NCBI GenBank assembly: GCA_024643485.1
Contig: JAHEMU010000156.1
Coordinates: 1 to 6,557 of the forward strand
DNA from: Cytophagales bacterium
GTDB lineage: Bacteria; Bacteroidota; Bacteroidia; Cytophagales; Cyclobacteriaceae
Reading direction: 5' to 3'
Length of the DNA: 6,557 nt
Positions 1-5,904 of the stretch are shown piece after piece. How positions within the stretch are numbered: the stretch's first letter is position 1; the number at the start of each line of letters is the position of its first letter. The notes under the pieces were generated by a model, which made no database searches, was not told where the DNA came from, and saw only the letters and a list, made by a program, of their open reading frames with translations. The position numbers were made by a program, and so were the translations under genes.

Positions 1-1
1 G

Positions 2-1153
2 ATTCCCGCTATCCTAAGAGGGGAAGATGTATTGGCAATTGCGCAAACCGGAACCGGTAAAACTGCAGCATTTGCCATACCTATTCTTCATATTCTGCAG
101 GAAAGAAAAATAAAAGGACGCCCCGATGGTATTAAATGCCTAGTTATGGCCCCTACACATGAACTTGCTCAACAAATTCATGAAGTATTCAAAGAATTGG
201 GTAAACATACTCGAGTTACTACCTATTGCATACATGGAGGCGTAGAACAAGATCCTCAGATTAAGCAATTGGAAAAAGGAGTTGATATATTGGTAGCTAC
301 TCCAGGCCGTATGTTTGATCTAGTAAACCAAGAAAAACTACATCTTAATAGAATCGAAATACTGGTGTTGGATGAAGCCGACCACATGTTGGATTTAGGA
401 TTTATTAAAGATATCCGTCACTTGATGTGGCATCTTCCAAAGAAAAGGCAAACGCTGTTTTTTTCAGCCACTATCAATGAAACAATAAAGGATTTAGCTT
501 ACTCACTGGTAATAAATCCAATAAGAATACAATTATCCCCTAAGGATCCTGTTGCCAAAAAGATTGAACATGCAGTTGCATTCATTGAAATGGATGACAA
601 ACGATTTTTTCTTGAAAACTTTATCAGAACTCATGAAGAATCTAAAATGCTCGTTTTTGTACGCACGAAAGTTAGGGCAGAGCGTGTGAAAAAAGCACTT
701 GAAAGAGTGTTGCTGCCTTCGGATACGATTCACAGTGATAAGGAACAGTCAGAAAGGGAAAAAACCATGAAAAGATTCCGTTCTGGCGATCTTAAGGTGC
801 TTATTGCAACTGATATTAGTGCAAGAGGTGTTGATATTCCCAATGTCGAGTATGTGGTAAATTACGATTTGCCAGAATCGGTAGAAAATTATGTGCACCG
901 TGTTGGAAGAACAGGACGAGGGACAAATAAAGGTCATGCTGTATCTTTTTGCAGTGAGGAAGAGAAGGTGGTATTGAAACAAATTGAATCACAATTGGGA
1001 AAACCAGTAGAACGCCTGGAGCTTACTAAGGGCGAATACCAACTAACAATTGAAGCTTCAGAAGAAAATCCAACGGATTGGAAAAGCCTAATGAAAGAAG
1101 CTAATGAACCTCCAAAAGTATCTCCTAAAAAGAAGTCGAAAAAAAGGAAGTAA
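2..1153 (+). CDS. DEAD-box ATP-dependent RNA helicase, RhlE/DeaD-like, 5' end cut by window edge
   Basis: This is an ATP-dependent RNA-unwinding enzyme, probably cytoplasmic and acting in ribosome assembly or mRNA turnover. The frame is open to the left edge, so the real start and the Q motif (roughly 30-45 residues) are missing; the TTG at 32 is an internal leucine codon. Both RecA-like domains are otherwise complete. Visible motifs are I AQTGTGKT (nt 41-64), Ia PTHELAQQ, GG, Ib TPGR, II DEAD (nt 371-382), III SAT (nt 464-472), IV LVFVRT, V ATDISARGVDIP and VI HRVGRTGR (nt 896-919). After domain 2 there is only a short linker and a Lys-rich tail (PKKKSKKRK), which may bind RNA; no DbpA-type RNA-binding domain is present. 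The stop lies 6 nt before the next gene, so the two may be co-transcribed. The family is certain; the subfamily (RhlE rather than CsdA/DeaD) is less so. Confidence 0.95.
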   Translation: MPAILRGEDVLAIAQTGTGKTAAFAIPILHILQERKIKGRPDGIKCLVMAPTHELAQQIHEVFKELGKHTRVTTYCIHGGVEQDPQIKQLEKGVDILVATPGRMFDLVNQEKLHLNRIEILVLDEADHMLDLGFIKDIRHLMWHLPKKRQTLFFSATINETIKDLAYSLVINPIRIQLSPKDPVAKKIEHAVAFIEMDDKRFFLENFIRTHEESKMLVFVRTKVRAERVKKALERVLLPSDTIHSDKEQSEREKTMKRFRSGDLKVLIATDISARGVDIPNVEYVVNYDLPESVENYVHRVGRTGRGTNKGHAVSFCSEEEKVVLKQIESQLGKPVERLELTKGEYQLTIEASEENPTDWKSLMKEANEPPKVSPKKKSKKRK

Positions 1154-1159
1154 GGGCTA

Positions 1160-1762
1160 ATGTTATTCAACCATAAATTCTTTCATTGGTTTTATTACAG
1201 CAAAAAAGGAAAACATGCGTTTATTCTTGGTTCAGGGACTTTCGTTTGGATTTTTATCTTTCTAACACAAGCGTTTGGCGTTGGCCAAAATAACTTTAAG
1301 AATTATTTTACTTTATCCTTTTTCCTTTTGATGTTTGGGGCAATTTGGAGTATTGTATTTTACCTGTCAGATCAAATTATTCAATTAATCAATCGTAAAA
1401 AAGAACTTTCCTACCAACAAGATTTTTTCCTTTGGCTTTTTAGAATCGTATTAGTCGTTCAAGCTTTTTACCTATTTAGATTGTTATTATGTGAATACAA
1501 CTGCATAGATTTTAAGGAGTATCTGGAATTATGGATGGCCGCATTTTTGATGTTTTTCTTATTTTATATTCCTTTTAGTTTGTTCGCTAGATTTAAGTAT
1601 TATCAGTACATCATTTCAAACCCACAAGTGATAAATAATACAGATGTTCGAATTATGGGTGAAAGTAAAAAGGATATTTTAGTTGATCCAGTTTATATCA
1701 TCTTCATTAAAGCCGAAGATAATTATGTCGAATTATTTTATACGACCGAATATATTCGATAA
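1160..1762 (+). CDS. Four-helix membrane protein with truncated LytTR DNA-binding domain (likely degraded regulator)
   Basis: The 200-residue product has four hydrophobic segments (about residues 20-38, 49-70, 88-110 and 121-144). A cytoplasmic stretch follows that matches the start of a LytTR domain: DILVDPVYIIFIKAEDNYVE, residues 172-191. Proteins of this layout are common in Bacteroidota as membrane-linked transcription regulators. LytTR domains normally run about 60 residues past the EDNYVE strand, through a conserved FIRxHRSYIVN-like element; here a TAA stops the frame ten residues after it. None of the three forward frames downstream encodes the missing half, so this looks like a deletion or fusion rather than a single frameshift. 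Without that half, DNA binding is probably lost. The ATG at 1160 lies 6 nt after the helicase stop and has no clear Shine-Dalgarno. It could be a pseudogene, or a membrane-only remnant still translated. Confidence 0.72.
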   Translation: MLFNHKFFHWFYYSKKGKHAFILGSGTFVWIFIFLTQAFGVGQNNFKNYFTLSFFLLMFGAIWSIVFYLSDQIIQLINRKKELSYQQDFFLWLFRIVLVVQAFYLFRLLLCEYNCIDFKEYLELWMAAFLMFFLFYIPFSLFARFKYYQYIISNPQVINNTDVRIMGESKKDILVDPVYIIFIKAEDNYVELFYTTEYIR

Positions 1763-1839
1763 ATGAGAAAAAAGAAATAGAATCAATTTTAACAAGTTAT
1801 GTTGAAGATTATGAAAAGGATCTCAATCTAACACATGAC
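1763..1839 (+). other. Out-of-frame N-terminal coding segment of the SCP2/cupin gene, with A_AAA_AAG slippery heptamer
   Basis: The cupin frame is open from 1723 and encodes a plausible N-terminal helix here (EIESILTSYVEDYEKDLN), but it has no ATG, GTG or TTG before 1840. An ATG at 1763-1765, directly after the LytTR TAA (1760-1762), reads in another frame as M-R-K-K-K and stops at TAG 1778-1780. The run AAAAAAG at 1768-1774 lies in X_XXY_YYZ phase relative to that ATG. A -1 shift there gives MRKK-EIESIL and continues into the cupin frame; one extra A in the run would do the same. Either the gene lost one base of a homopolymer (mutation or sequencing error) or it uses frameshifting. No strong downstream stem or upstream Shine-Dalgarno stimulator is visible. 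Confidence 0.6.
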
Positions 1840-2478
1840 GTGATTTTCGGAATTAAAGTAGGTGATGATTTTTGGCATGTAGATGCAAAAGCGAAATCAA
1901 CAAATGCTGCAGCCGAAGTCACGCTTATCTTTGGTAAACCTACAACTCCAACATTCTATTTTTATACAGATTTAGAAACACTAAAAAAGATAGAAAAGGG
2001 CGAATTAAATGCATTAACTGCTTCCGCAAAGGCCTTTGAAACCGATTTCGCCCCTTTTGATGTCGACGTTATGGATGGCTATCAACCAGATGAACATTTT
2101 ATGGACACTTTATTTTCAGTCTATTTCCATTTTTGGACAAAAGGATTTCCTGAAGTAATTCCTTACGGACTTGATTTAACAAGACTGACTCACGGTGCAC
2201 AGGCTTCTATTTTCTATTATCAAACAGGCTTTAGATCTGCCTATGTCGCGGTAAAAAAGGGTCAACATGCAAATGAAAATGATGACTCAAAATCCAATCC
2301 ATTTCCAACCTTGCTAATTGCTATAGGTGGTGAGGGCAAAGCAATTCTAAATGGCCAAGAATATATTCTAAAAAAGGGAAGTGCCATCTTAATACCTCCT
2401 GGGGTAAACCATGAATTTTTAAATGAAAATAAGGAACCTTTAGAATGTATTTTACTAATGTTTGGGAAGGGTGCCTAG
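1840..2478 (+). CDS. SCP2-like sterol-carrier plus cupin domain protein (start uncertain)
   Basis: The product has two parts. Residues 1 to about 100 resemble an SCP2 lipid-binding fold (FGIKVGDDFWHVDAKAK, then TDLETLKKIEKGELNA, the usual position for the ligand-cavity helix). Residues about 105-210 form a cupin_2 barrel. Cupin motif 2 is exact (G180-x5-P-x-G-x2-H191-x3-N195), but the HxH-x3-E of motif 1 is absent, so a complete metal site is unlikely and a catalytic role is doubtful. The substrate is unknown; lipid or hydrophobic ligand binding, or sensing, would fit. GTG 1840 is the only usual start in the open frame, but it falls inside the first SCP2 strand and would remove the N-terminal helix encoded from about 1774. 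The natural start is therefore probably ATG 1763 with a frame change. The gene ends at TAG and faces rnfB convergently. It may be a pseudogene if the frame break is real. Confidence 0.7.
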   Translation: MIFGIKVGDDFWHVDAKAKSTNAAAEVTLIFGKPTTPTFYFYTDLETLKKIEKGELNALTASAKAFETDFAPFDVDVMDGYQPDEHFMDTLFSVYFHFWTKGFPEVIPYGLDLTRLTHGAQASIFYYQTGFRSAYVAVKKGQHANENDDSKSNPFPTLLIAIGGEGKAILNGQEYILKKGSAILIPPGVNHEFLNENKEPLECILLMFGKGA

Positions 2479-2517
2479 CATTGATTTTTTGACTAATTCA
2501 AAAAACTAAGTTTACTT

Positions 2518-2565
2518 GTTGTATTATACTGTTATCAAAAATATAAGTTAGCAGTATAATACAAC
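2518..2565. terminator. Perfect 14-bp inverted repeat, candidate terminator between convergent genes
   Basis: Arms gttgtattatactg (2518-2531) and cagtataatacaac (2552-2565) are exact reverse complements. The stem extends inward by a G-U and two A-U pairs to about 17 bp, around a 14-nt A-rich loop. It starts 39 nt after the cupin stop. No clean T-tract follows on either strand, so it is not a textbook intrinsic terminator. Its place between convergent genes suggests transcript end formation or 3'-end stabilisation; a protein-binding palindrome is possible. Confidence 0.5.
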
Positions 2566-2606
2566 TAATTTAAATGTTTAAAAGTCGACTAATTACGCGA
2601 GGGGTC

Positions 2607-2634
2607 GTATCTTACTCCGGGGAGGGGAAGATGT
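2607..2634. other. GC-rich hairpin within AT-rich convergent intergenic region
   Basis: A G-rich island (about 2596-2642) stands out from very AT-rich flanks. Bases 2607-2618 can pair with 2624-2634 (AUCUU with AAGAU, then CUCC with GGGG across a one-base bulge) around a GGGGA loop. Alternative hairpins are possible, such as gggaa 2625-2629 with ttccc 2638-2642. I do not recognise a known RNA family. It could belong to the rnf or cupin 3' UTR, or be a remnant of another element. Confidence 0.3.
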
Positions 2635-2645
2635 CGTTTCCCAAC

Positions 2646-2683
2646 AAAAAATCCAATAATTAATCAAATTTCAAACGGATTTT
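2646..2683 (-). terminator. Weak terminator-like hairpin downstream of rnfB
   Basis: Read on the minus strand, 29 nt after the rnfB stop, aaaatcc (2683-2677) can pair with ggatttt (2654-2648) around a 22-nt loop. The 3' arm runs into six T's (2651-2646). The stem is short and the loop long, so it is only a candidate for the end of the rnf transcript; the stronger hairpins further on may serve instead. Confidence 0.3.
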
Positions 2684-2711
2684 AAATGTTTATAAACGTT
2701 TATCTTTTGGT

Positions 2712-3578
2712 TTAAGAATTCCCTGCTTTTAAAGGTGCCGTCCGCAATATCTTCTTACTTTCTTTACCCTTTACAATTCCTTTCTCATCATCTAGCCAAA
2801 CAATGGAACCAGTCGCACATCGCTCTATTGGTGCTTTTATTGAATGATTTTTACTATAATCAATTACAGGTAAGTGATTAATCATTGTAATTAAATCGTC
2901 GGGTGCATCCATCGCGCATTTTCCACATGCAGTACAACCTACTTTACAATCGTCTAATACGACATCTCCATTTTCCTGACTTTTACACGCCACCCAGAGT
3001 CGATGACTAATTGGTTGAAGGGAAAATAAGCCTTTAGGGCAAACTTCAACACAATCGCCACAAGCGGTGCATTTATTCACATCTACTTCAGGAATGTTAA
3101 ACTCGTTTAAATGGATGGCATCAAAGTCACAAACTACTTTGCAGTCACCGTGACCTAAACAGCCCCAAAAACAGCCTTTTCCACCGCCTGAAACAAGTGC
3201 CGCGGCTTGACAAGTTTCCAGTCCTTCATATGATGCTCGATTTACAGCAACATTTGTTCCGCCGGCACAAGCCAATCTCGCTACCCTTTTTTCCTCGGAA
3301 CCTAGTTCAACTCCTAAATAGAATGCAATTTGTTGCCTGCCTTCATCAGTACTTACCGTACATTTACCTGGTAAAATCTCCCCTTTCACTAATGCCTCTG
3401 CAAATGGTCTGCAACCTGGAAATCCGCAAGCGCCGCAGTTGGCATGAGGTAACATATCTTCTACGTTTTCAATGCGGGGATCTTCGTATACATATAACTT
3501 TTTATTAGCTATAATTAGCATAATAGCTAAGAGTAACGTAAGACCACCAAGTGCTGATAAAGCAACGATTACTGACAT
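2712..3578 (-). CDS. rnfB: Rnf complex electron-transfer subunit B (ferredoxin-type), with one ferredoxin cluster apparently lost
   Basis: RnfB receives electrons from or gives them to soluble ferredoxin and links to the membrane subunits. The 288-residue product has an N-terminal membrane helix (about 3-24) and then the RnfB 4Fe-4S domain with C48, C51, C56 and C73. Further cysteines at C104 and C123 match positions seen in clostridial-type RnfB. A complete 2[4Fe-4S] domain follows: C136/C140/C146/C150 and C170/C173/C176/C180. The next ferredoxin domain is odd. It has C215, C218 and C221, but the fourth cysteine is Ala225 before Pro226. Its partner motif keeps only C254 (IERCATGSI), with the usual CxxCxxC absent. 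In two-cluster ferredoxins this leaves the ligands of exactly one cluster (215, 218, 221, 254). The C-terminus is Lys-rich. The gene is last in the operon, 10 nt after the FNR-like gene, without a clear Shine-Dalgarno. Assignment is firm; cluster counting is inference from sequence. Confidence 0.95.
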   Translation of the reverse strand: MSVIVALSALGGLTLLLAIMLIIANKKLYVYEDPRIENVEDMLPHANCGACGFPGCRPFAEALVKGEILPGKCTVSTDEGRQQIAFYLGVELGSEEKRVARLACAGGTNVAVNRASYEGLETCQAAALVSGGGKGCFWGCLGHGDCKVVCDFDAIHLNEFNIPEVDVNKCTACGDCVEVCPKGLFSLQPISHRLWVACKSQENGDVVLDDCKVGCTACGKCAMDAPDDLITMINHLPVIDYSKNHSIKAPIERCATGSIVWLDDEKGIVKGKESKKILRTAPLKAGNS

Positions 3579-3588
3579 AGTTGAGAAT

Positions 3589-4446
3589 TTAATAGATTAC
3601 TTCAGCCCACTTTTTACCTGCAATTAACTCAGCTTTTCGGGTTTCCCATTTTTCTTCAGAACCCAATATGGTAGAAAATGCCTTATTTAAATTTTCATGT
3701 ATTTTCTCGTATCCTGCAACGAAAATATAGGTATTAGATACACTTAACATTTCAATTATTTCAGCTGCATTATCTTCAATGGTTTTATCTAAATTAATAG
3801 GATCAGCAAAATGAGGACGAGGGCTTAATGCATGAAATGCCTTAAAAGTAGTTTCATCGTAATAATTTGTGAGGTCGTTGTTTTTATCATTCATATAGAG
3901 CAATTCCAAACCACTTCTCGCTCCATAAAATAATCTTATTTTACCTTTCCAATCCTTGACATTTGTATAGATATGCTTAACGAAAGCTCTGAATGGTGCT
4001 ATTCCAGTTCCCATTCCTATTAAAATTAGATTAGCATTTTTATCCTCAGGTGCGGTAAACGGAAGTTCAAATGGACCTGTAATAGTGATTTTATCACCTA
4101 CCTTACGATCGCAAAGATAATTAGACCCCACACCGTTATATAGTTCTCCACTAAAATCATCAATATAGGAACATCTTTTCACCAACATAGAGATATTTGT
4201 CCTTCCATTTTTCTTTTTTGGTAAATCTGCCACGCTGTATAACCGATGGTGGTATTCATTCCCAAAATCACCTTTTGATTTGATTAATACACCAAAACTT
4301 TGATCTACCTTACAATCAAATTCCGGCTGTTCTATTTCTAATAATAATTCCCGAACTTCTTCGGTGTCTTCTGGTGTTAGCCGAACAGATTTTAAAATCG
4401 ATGCTTGATACTGTTTTTCCGTGTTGTAATCTGCTAAATGTGCCAT
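3589..4446 (-). CDS. Plant-type ferredoxin-NADP+ reductase-like flavoprotein inside the rnf operon
   Basis: This soluble FAD enzyme probably moves hydride or electrons between a pyridine nucleotide and ferredoxin or flavodoxin. The 285-residue chain has the FNR order. FAD-binding RLYS is at 68-71, and GVGSNYLCD (105-113) with GDKITITGP is close to the plastid FNR GVCSNFLCD/TGP region. Nucleotide-binding GMGTGIAPFRAF spans 144-155, FYGARSGLELLY 173-184 and YIFVAGYEK 240-248. The chain ends on Tyr285 (KKWAEVIY), as plastid-type FNRs end on a Tyr that stacks on the flavin. Oddities: the plastid Ser-Arg pair for the NADP 2'-phosphate reads S198-P-R200, the downstream Lys/Tyr partners are not evident, and the active-site Cys of the CG motif is Ala244. 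NADP(H) preference is therefore likely but not proven. It sits between the 60-residue gene (34-nt gap) and rnfB (10-nt gap). No N-terminal ferredoxin domain is present, unlike BoxA-type reductases. Confidence 0.85.
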   Translation of the reverse strand: MAHLADYNTEKQYQASILKSVRLTPEDTEEVRELLLEIEQPEFDCKVDQSFGVLIKSKGDFGNEYHHRLYSVADLPKKKNGRTNISMLVKRCSYIDDFSGELYNGVGSNYLCDRKVGDKITITGPFELPFTAPEDKNANLILIGMGTGIAPFRAFVKHIYTNVKDWKGKIRLFYGARSGLELLYMNDKNNDLTNYYDETTFKAFHALSPRPHFADPINLDKTIEDNAAEIIEMLSVSNTYIFVAGYEKIHENLNKAFSTILGSEEKWETRKAELIAGKKWAEVIY

Positions 4447-4480
4447 ATCGTTAATTTTTTCGTTGTCTTAATTTATTAAT

Positions 4481-4663
4481 TTATTGAACCGCCTTATTTT
4501 CACAAGAAGTGGTACAATTACAATTTGAACATTTTGTTCGGTTTGCCATCGCGTCATCGTCTACCACATCTTCAGGGAATATTCTTTTCCAATAGTGCTG
4601 AACAAGTGTCCAAAACACCATTACTGAAACGATTCCGATAATTGCGATAAAGTAACTTTTCAT
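4481..4663 (-). CDS. Small one-helix membrane protein with Cys-rich tail, possible Rnf Fe-S maturation factor
   Basis: The 60-residue product has one membrane helix (about residues 3-21) and then WKRIF, an acidic stretch (EDVVDDD) and a four-cysteine tail C45-x2-C48-x-C50-x3-C54. I know of no standard Rnf subunit of this form. It has the layout of two known groups of small membrane proteins: NqrM, needed to load iron into the membrane centre of the homologous Na+-NQR, and the FeoB-associated Cys-rich proteins. Position is the strongest argument: it starts 3 nt after the rnfA stop and is followed by the FNR-like gene. By inference it may deliver iron to, or help build, the Fe-S centre held by RnfA and RnfE cysteines. 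The coding call is supported by spacing, hydrophobicity and the cysteine pattern; function is a hypothesis. The stop overlaps a tandem ttaattta x2 (4468-4483). Confidence 0.8.
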   Translation of the reverse strand: MKSYFIAIIGIVSVMVFWTLVQHYWKRIFPEDVVDDDAMANRTKCSNCNCTTSCENKAVQ

Positions 4664-4666
4664 ATT

Positions 4667-5248
4667 TTAACTACTTAAACCTGAAAAACCCATAAATGAC
4701 AATGATAATATTCCCGCAACTAGGAGAGTGATCACCGTTCCTTTTACAACTTTGGGTACTTCAGAAAATTCCAATTGTTCCCTTAATCCGGCCATCAGTA
4801 TTAACGCTAGGGTAAAACCGGTTCCTGCACCTAATGCATAAACAAAACTCTCACCAAATCCATACCCTTTATTTGTTTGAAATAGGGCCAGTCCTAAAAT
4901 GGCACAATTCGTTGTAATCAGGGGTAGAAAGATTCCCAATGCCCTGAATAATGCAGGACTCATCTTTTTAATAAACATTTCAACCAATTGAACGGTAGCT
5001 GCAATCACTACAATATAGCTGATCAATTGTAAGAATGGGGCATTTATAGCTTCAAGTAATGCATGAAGCCCGTATGCGCACATCGAACTAATAATCATCA
5101 CAAAGGTTACTGCTGCACCCATTTTCGTAGCAGTTTCCATCTTTCCGGAAACTCCTAAAAATGGACAAATACCAAGGAAATACGCCAATACGAAATTGTT
5201 TATTAGACTTGCATTTATAAATATACTCCAAAGTGATTCAGTTTTCAT
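4667..5248 (-). CDS. rnfA: Rnf complex integral membrane subunit A
   Basis: This is a six-helix membrane subunit, homologous to NqrE/NqrD. With RnfE it carries electrons across the membrane through a shared Fe-S centre and helps couple this to Na+ or H+ movement. The product is 193 residues, the usual RnfA length. The two family signatures are intact: NNFVLAYFLGICPFLGVS with C28, and PLITTNCAILG with C115, the cysteines expected at the RnfA/RnfE centre. GxGTGFTLALILMAGLRE near 140-156 is also typical. The start ATG overlaps the rnfE stop by 4 nt (ATGA), indicating translational coupling, and an AGAGGT Shine-Dalgarno-like site (5252-5257) sits just upstream inside rnfE. The stop is 3 nt before the small Cys-rich gene. 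Assignment to A rather than E rests on length, the TTNCAILG motif and gene order. Confidence 0.96.
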   Translation of the reverse strand: MKTESLWSIFINASLINNFVLAYFLGICPFLGVSGKMETATKMGAAVTFVMIISSMCAYGLHALLEAINAPFLQLISYIVVIAATVQLVEMFIKKMSPALFRALGIFLPLITTNCAILGLALFQTNKGYGFGESFVYALGAGTGFTLALILMAGLREQLEFSEVPKVVKGTVITLLVAGILSLSFMGFSGLSS

Positions 5249-5901
5249 TTTACCTCTTTTTTAGCTTTCAACACATTAAAAAACAGTAACCAAATGGCTA
5301 AAGTGAAAAAACCTCCAGCGGGTAGAATCATCACAATCCATTCTTGGAAAGAGTCGGGAAATACAGCAAAACCAAAAATACTTCCGTTACCTAACAACTC
5401 TCTTAAACTTCCTAAACACAGCAATGCAAAGACAAACCCTAGTCCCATTCCTAATCCATCCAAAACGGATTTACCAACAGAATTCTTAGAAGCAAAGGCT
5501 TCAGCACGGCTAAGAATTAAACAATTCACCACTATTAGGGAAATAAATGCGCCTAGACTCTTATGTAAATCGACGCTGATGGCCTGAATGGCATAATCGA
5601 TAATCGTAACAAAAGTGGCTATAATCAGAATGTAGGACGCTATTCTAACTTGTTTAGGAATGAAATTCCGCAATGAAGAAACCAGAAAATTGGACATTAC
5701 AAGAACTACTGCTGTTGCCAATCCCATTGCTAGTGCATTTTCCGCAGTATTGGTTACCGCTAAAACAGGGCACATACCAATTACTTGAACAAAAACTGGA
5801 TTATCCTTCCACAGTCCTTTTATAAATTCATCAGTAGAAGGGTTTTCCGCTAATGAAGCGAAAAATCCTTTACTTTCATGTTTATGTAGGGATTTGTTCA
5901 T
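5245..5901 (-). CDS. rnfE: Rnf complex integral membrane subunit E
   Basis: This is the second of the paired six-helix subunits (NqrD homologue), arranged with RnfA as a pseudo-symmetric pair in the membrane. The 218-residue product starts with a soluble segment carrying FIKGLWKDNPVFVQVIGMCP (C44), the E/D-type signature. VVNCLILSRAEAFAS (C127) comes later, and LGSLRELLGNGS near 163-174 is typical of RnfE. C44 and C127 correspond to the Fe-S ligand cysteines of the A/E pair. The start lies 3 nt after the rnfG stop, and an AGGA site (5911-5914) inside the end of rnfG gives a reasonable ribosome-binding spacing. Its TGA overlaps the rnfA ATG. There is no sign of truncation. Confidence 0.95.
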   Translation of the reverse strand: MNKSLHKHESKGFFASLAENPSTDEFIKGLWKDNPVFVQVIGMCPVLAVTNTAENALAMGLATAVVLVMSNFLVSSLRNFIPKQVRIASYILIIATFVTIIDYAIQAISVDLHKSLGAFISLIVVNCLILSRAEAFASKNSVGKSVLDGLGMGLGFVFALLCLGSLRELLGNGSIFGFAVFPDSFQEWIVMILPAGGFFTLAIWLLFFNVLKAKKEVK

Positions 5902-5904
5902 ATT

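Noticed and set aside
32..34. TTG as the start of the helicase
   Set aside because: The codon lies inside the conserved stretch leading to motif I and the frame is open to the left edge, so it is an internal leucine.
533..1170. Minus-strand open frames opposite the helicase
   Set aside because: They lie antisense to a strongly conserved gene and show no domain, signal or context of their own.
1840..1842. GTG as the true start of the SCP2/cupin protein
   Set aside because: It cuts into the first SCP2 strand and leaves out an in-frame helix encoded upstream. I kept it only as the conservative in-frame boundary.
2358..2369. Second gaatatattc palindrome inside the cupin gene, as a partner site for 1747-1758
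   Set aside because: Both encode E-Y-I in AT-rich coding DNA, so the similarity is most easily explained by codon coincidence.
2485..2505. ttttttga/tcaaaaaa hairpin as an intrinsic terminator
   Set aside because: It is nearly all A-T and the T-run is on the 5' arm on both strands, so no stable stem is followed by a U-tract.
3197..3508. Plus-strand open frame opposite rnfB
   Set aside because: It is a shadow of the cysteine-rich rnfB coding sequence with no recognisable features.
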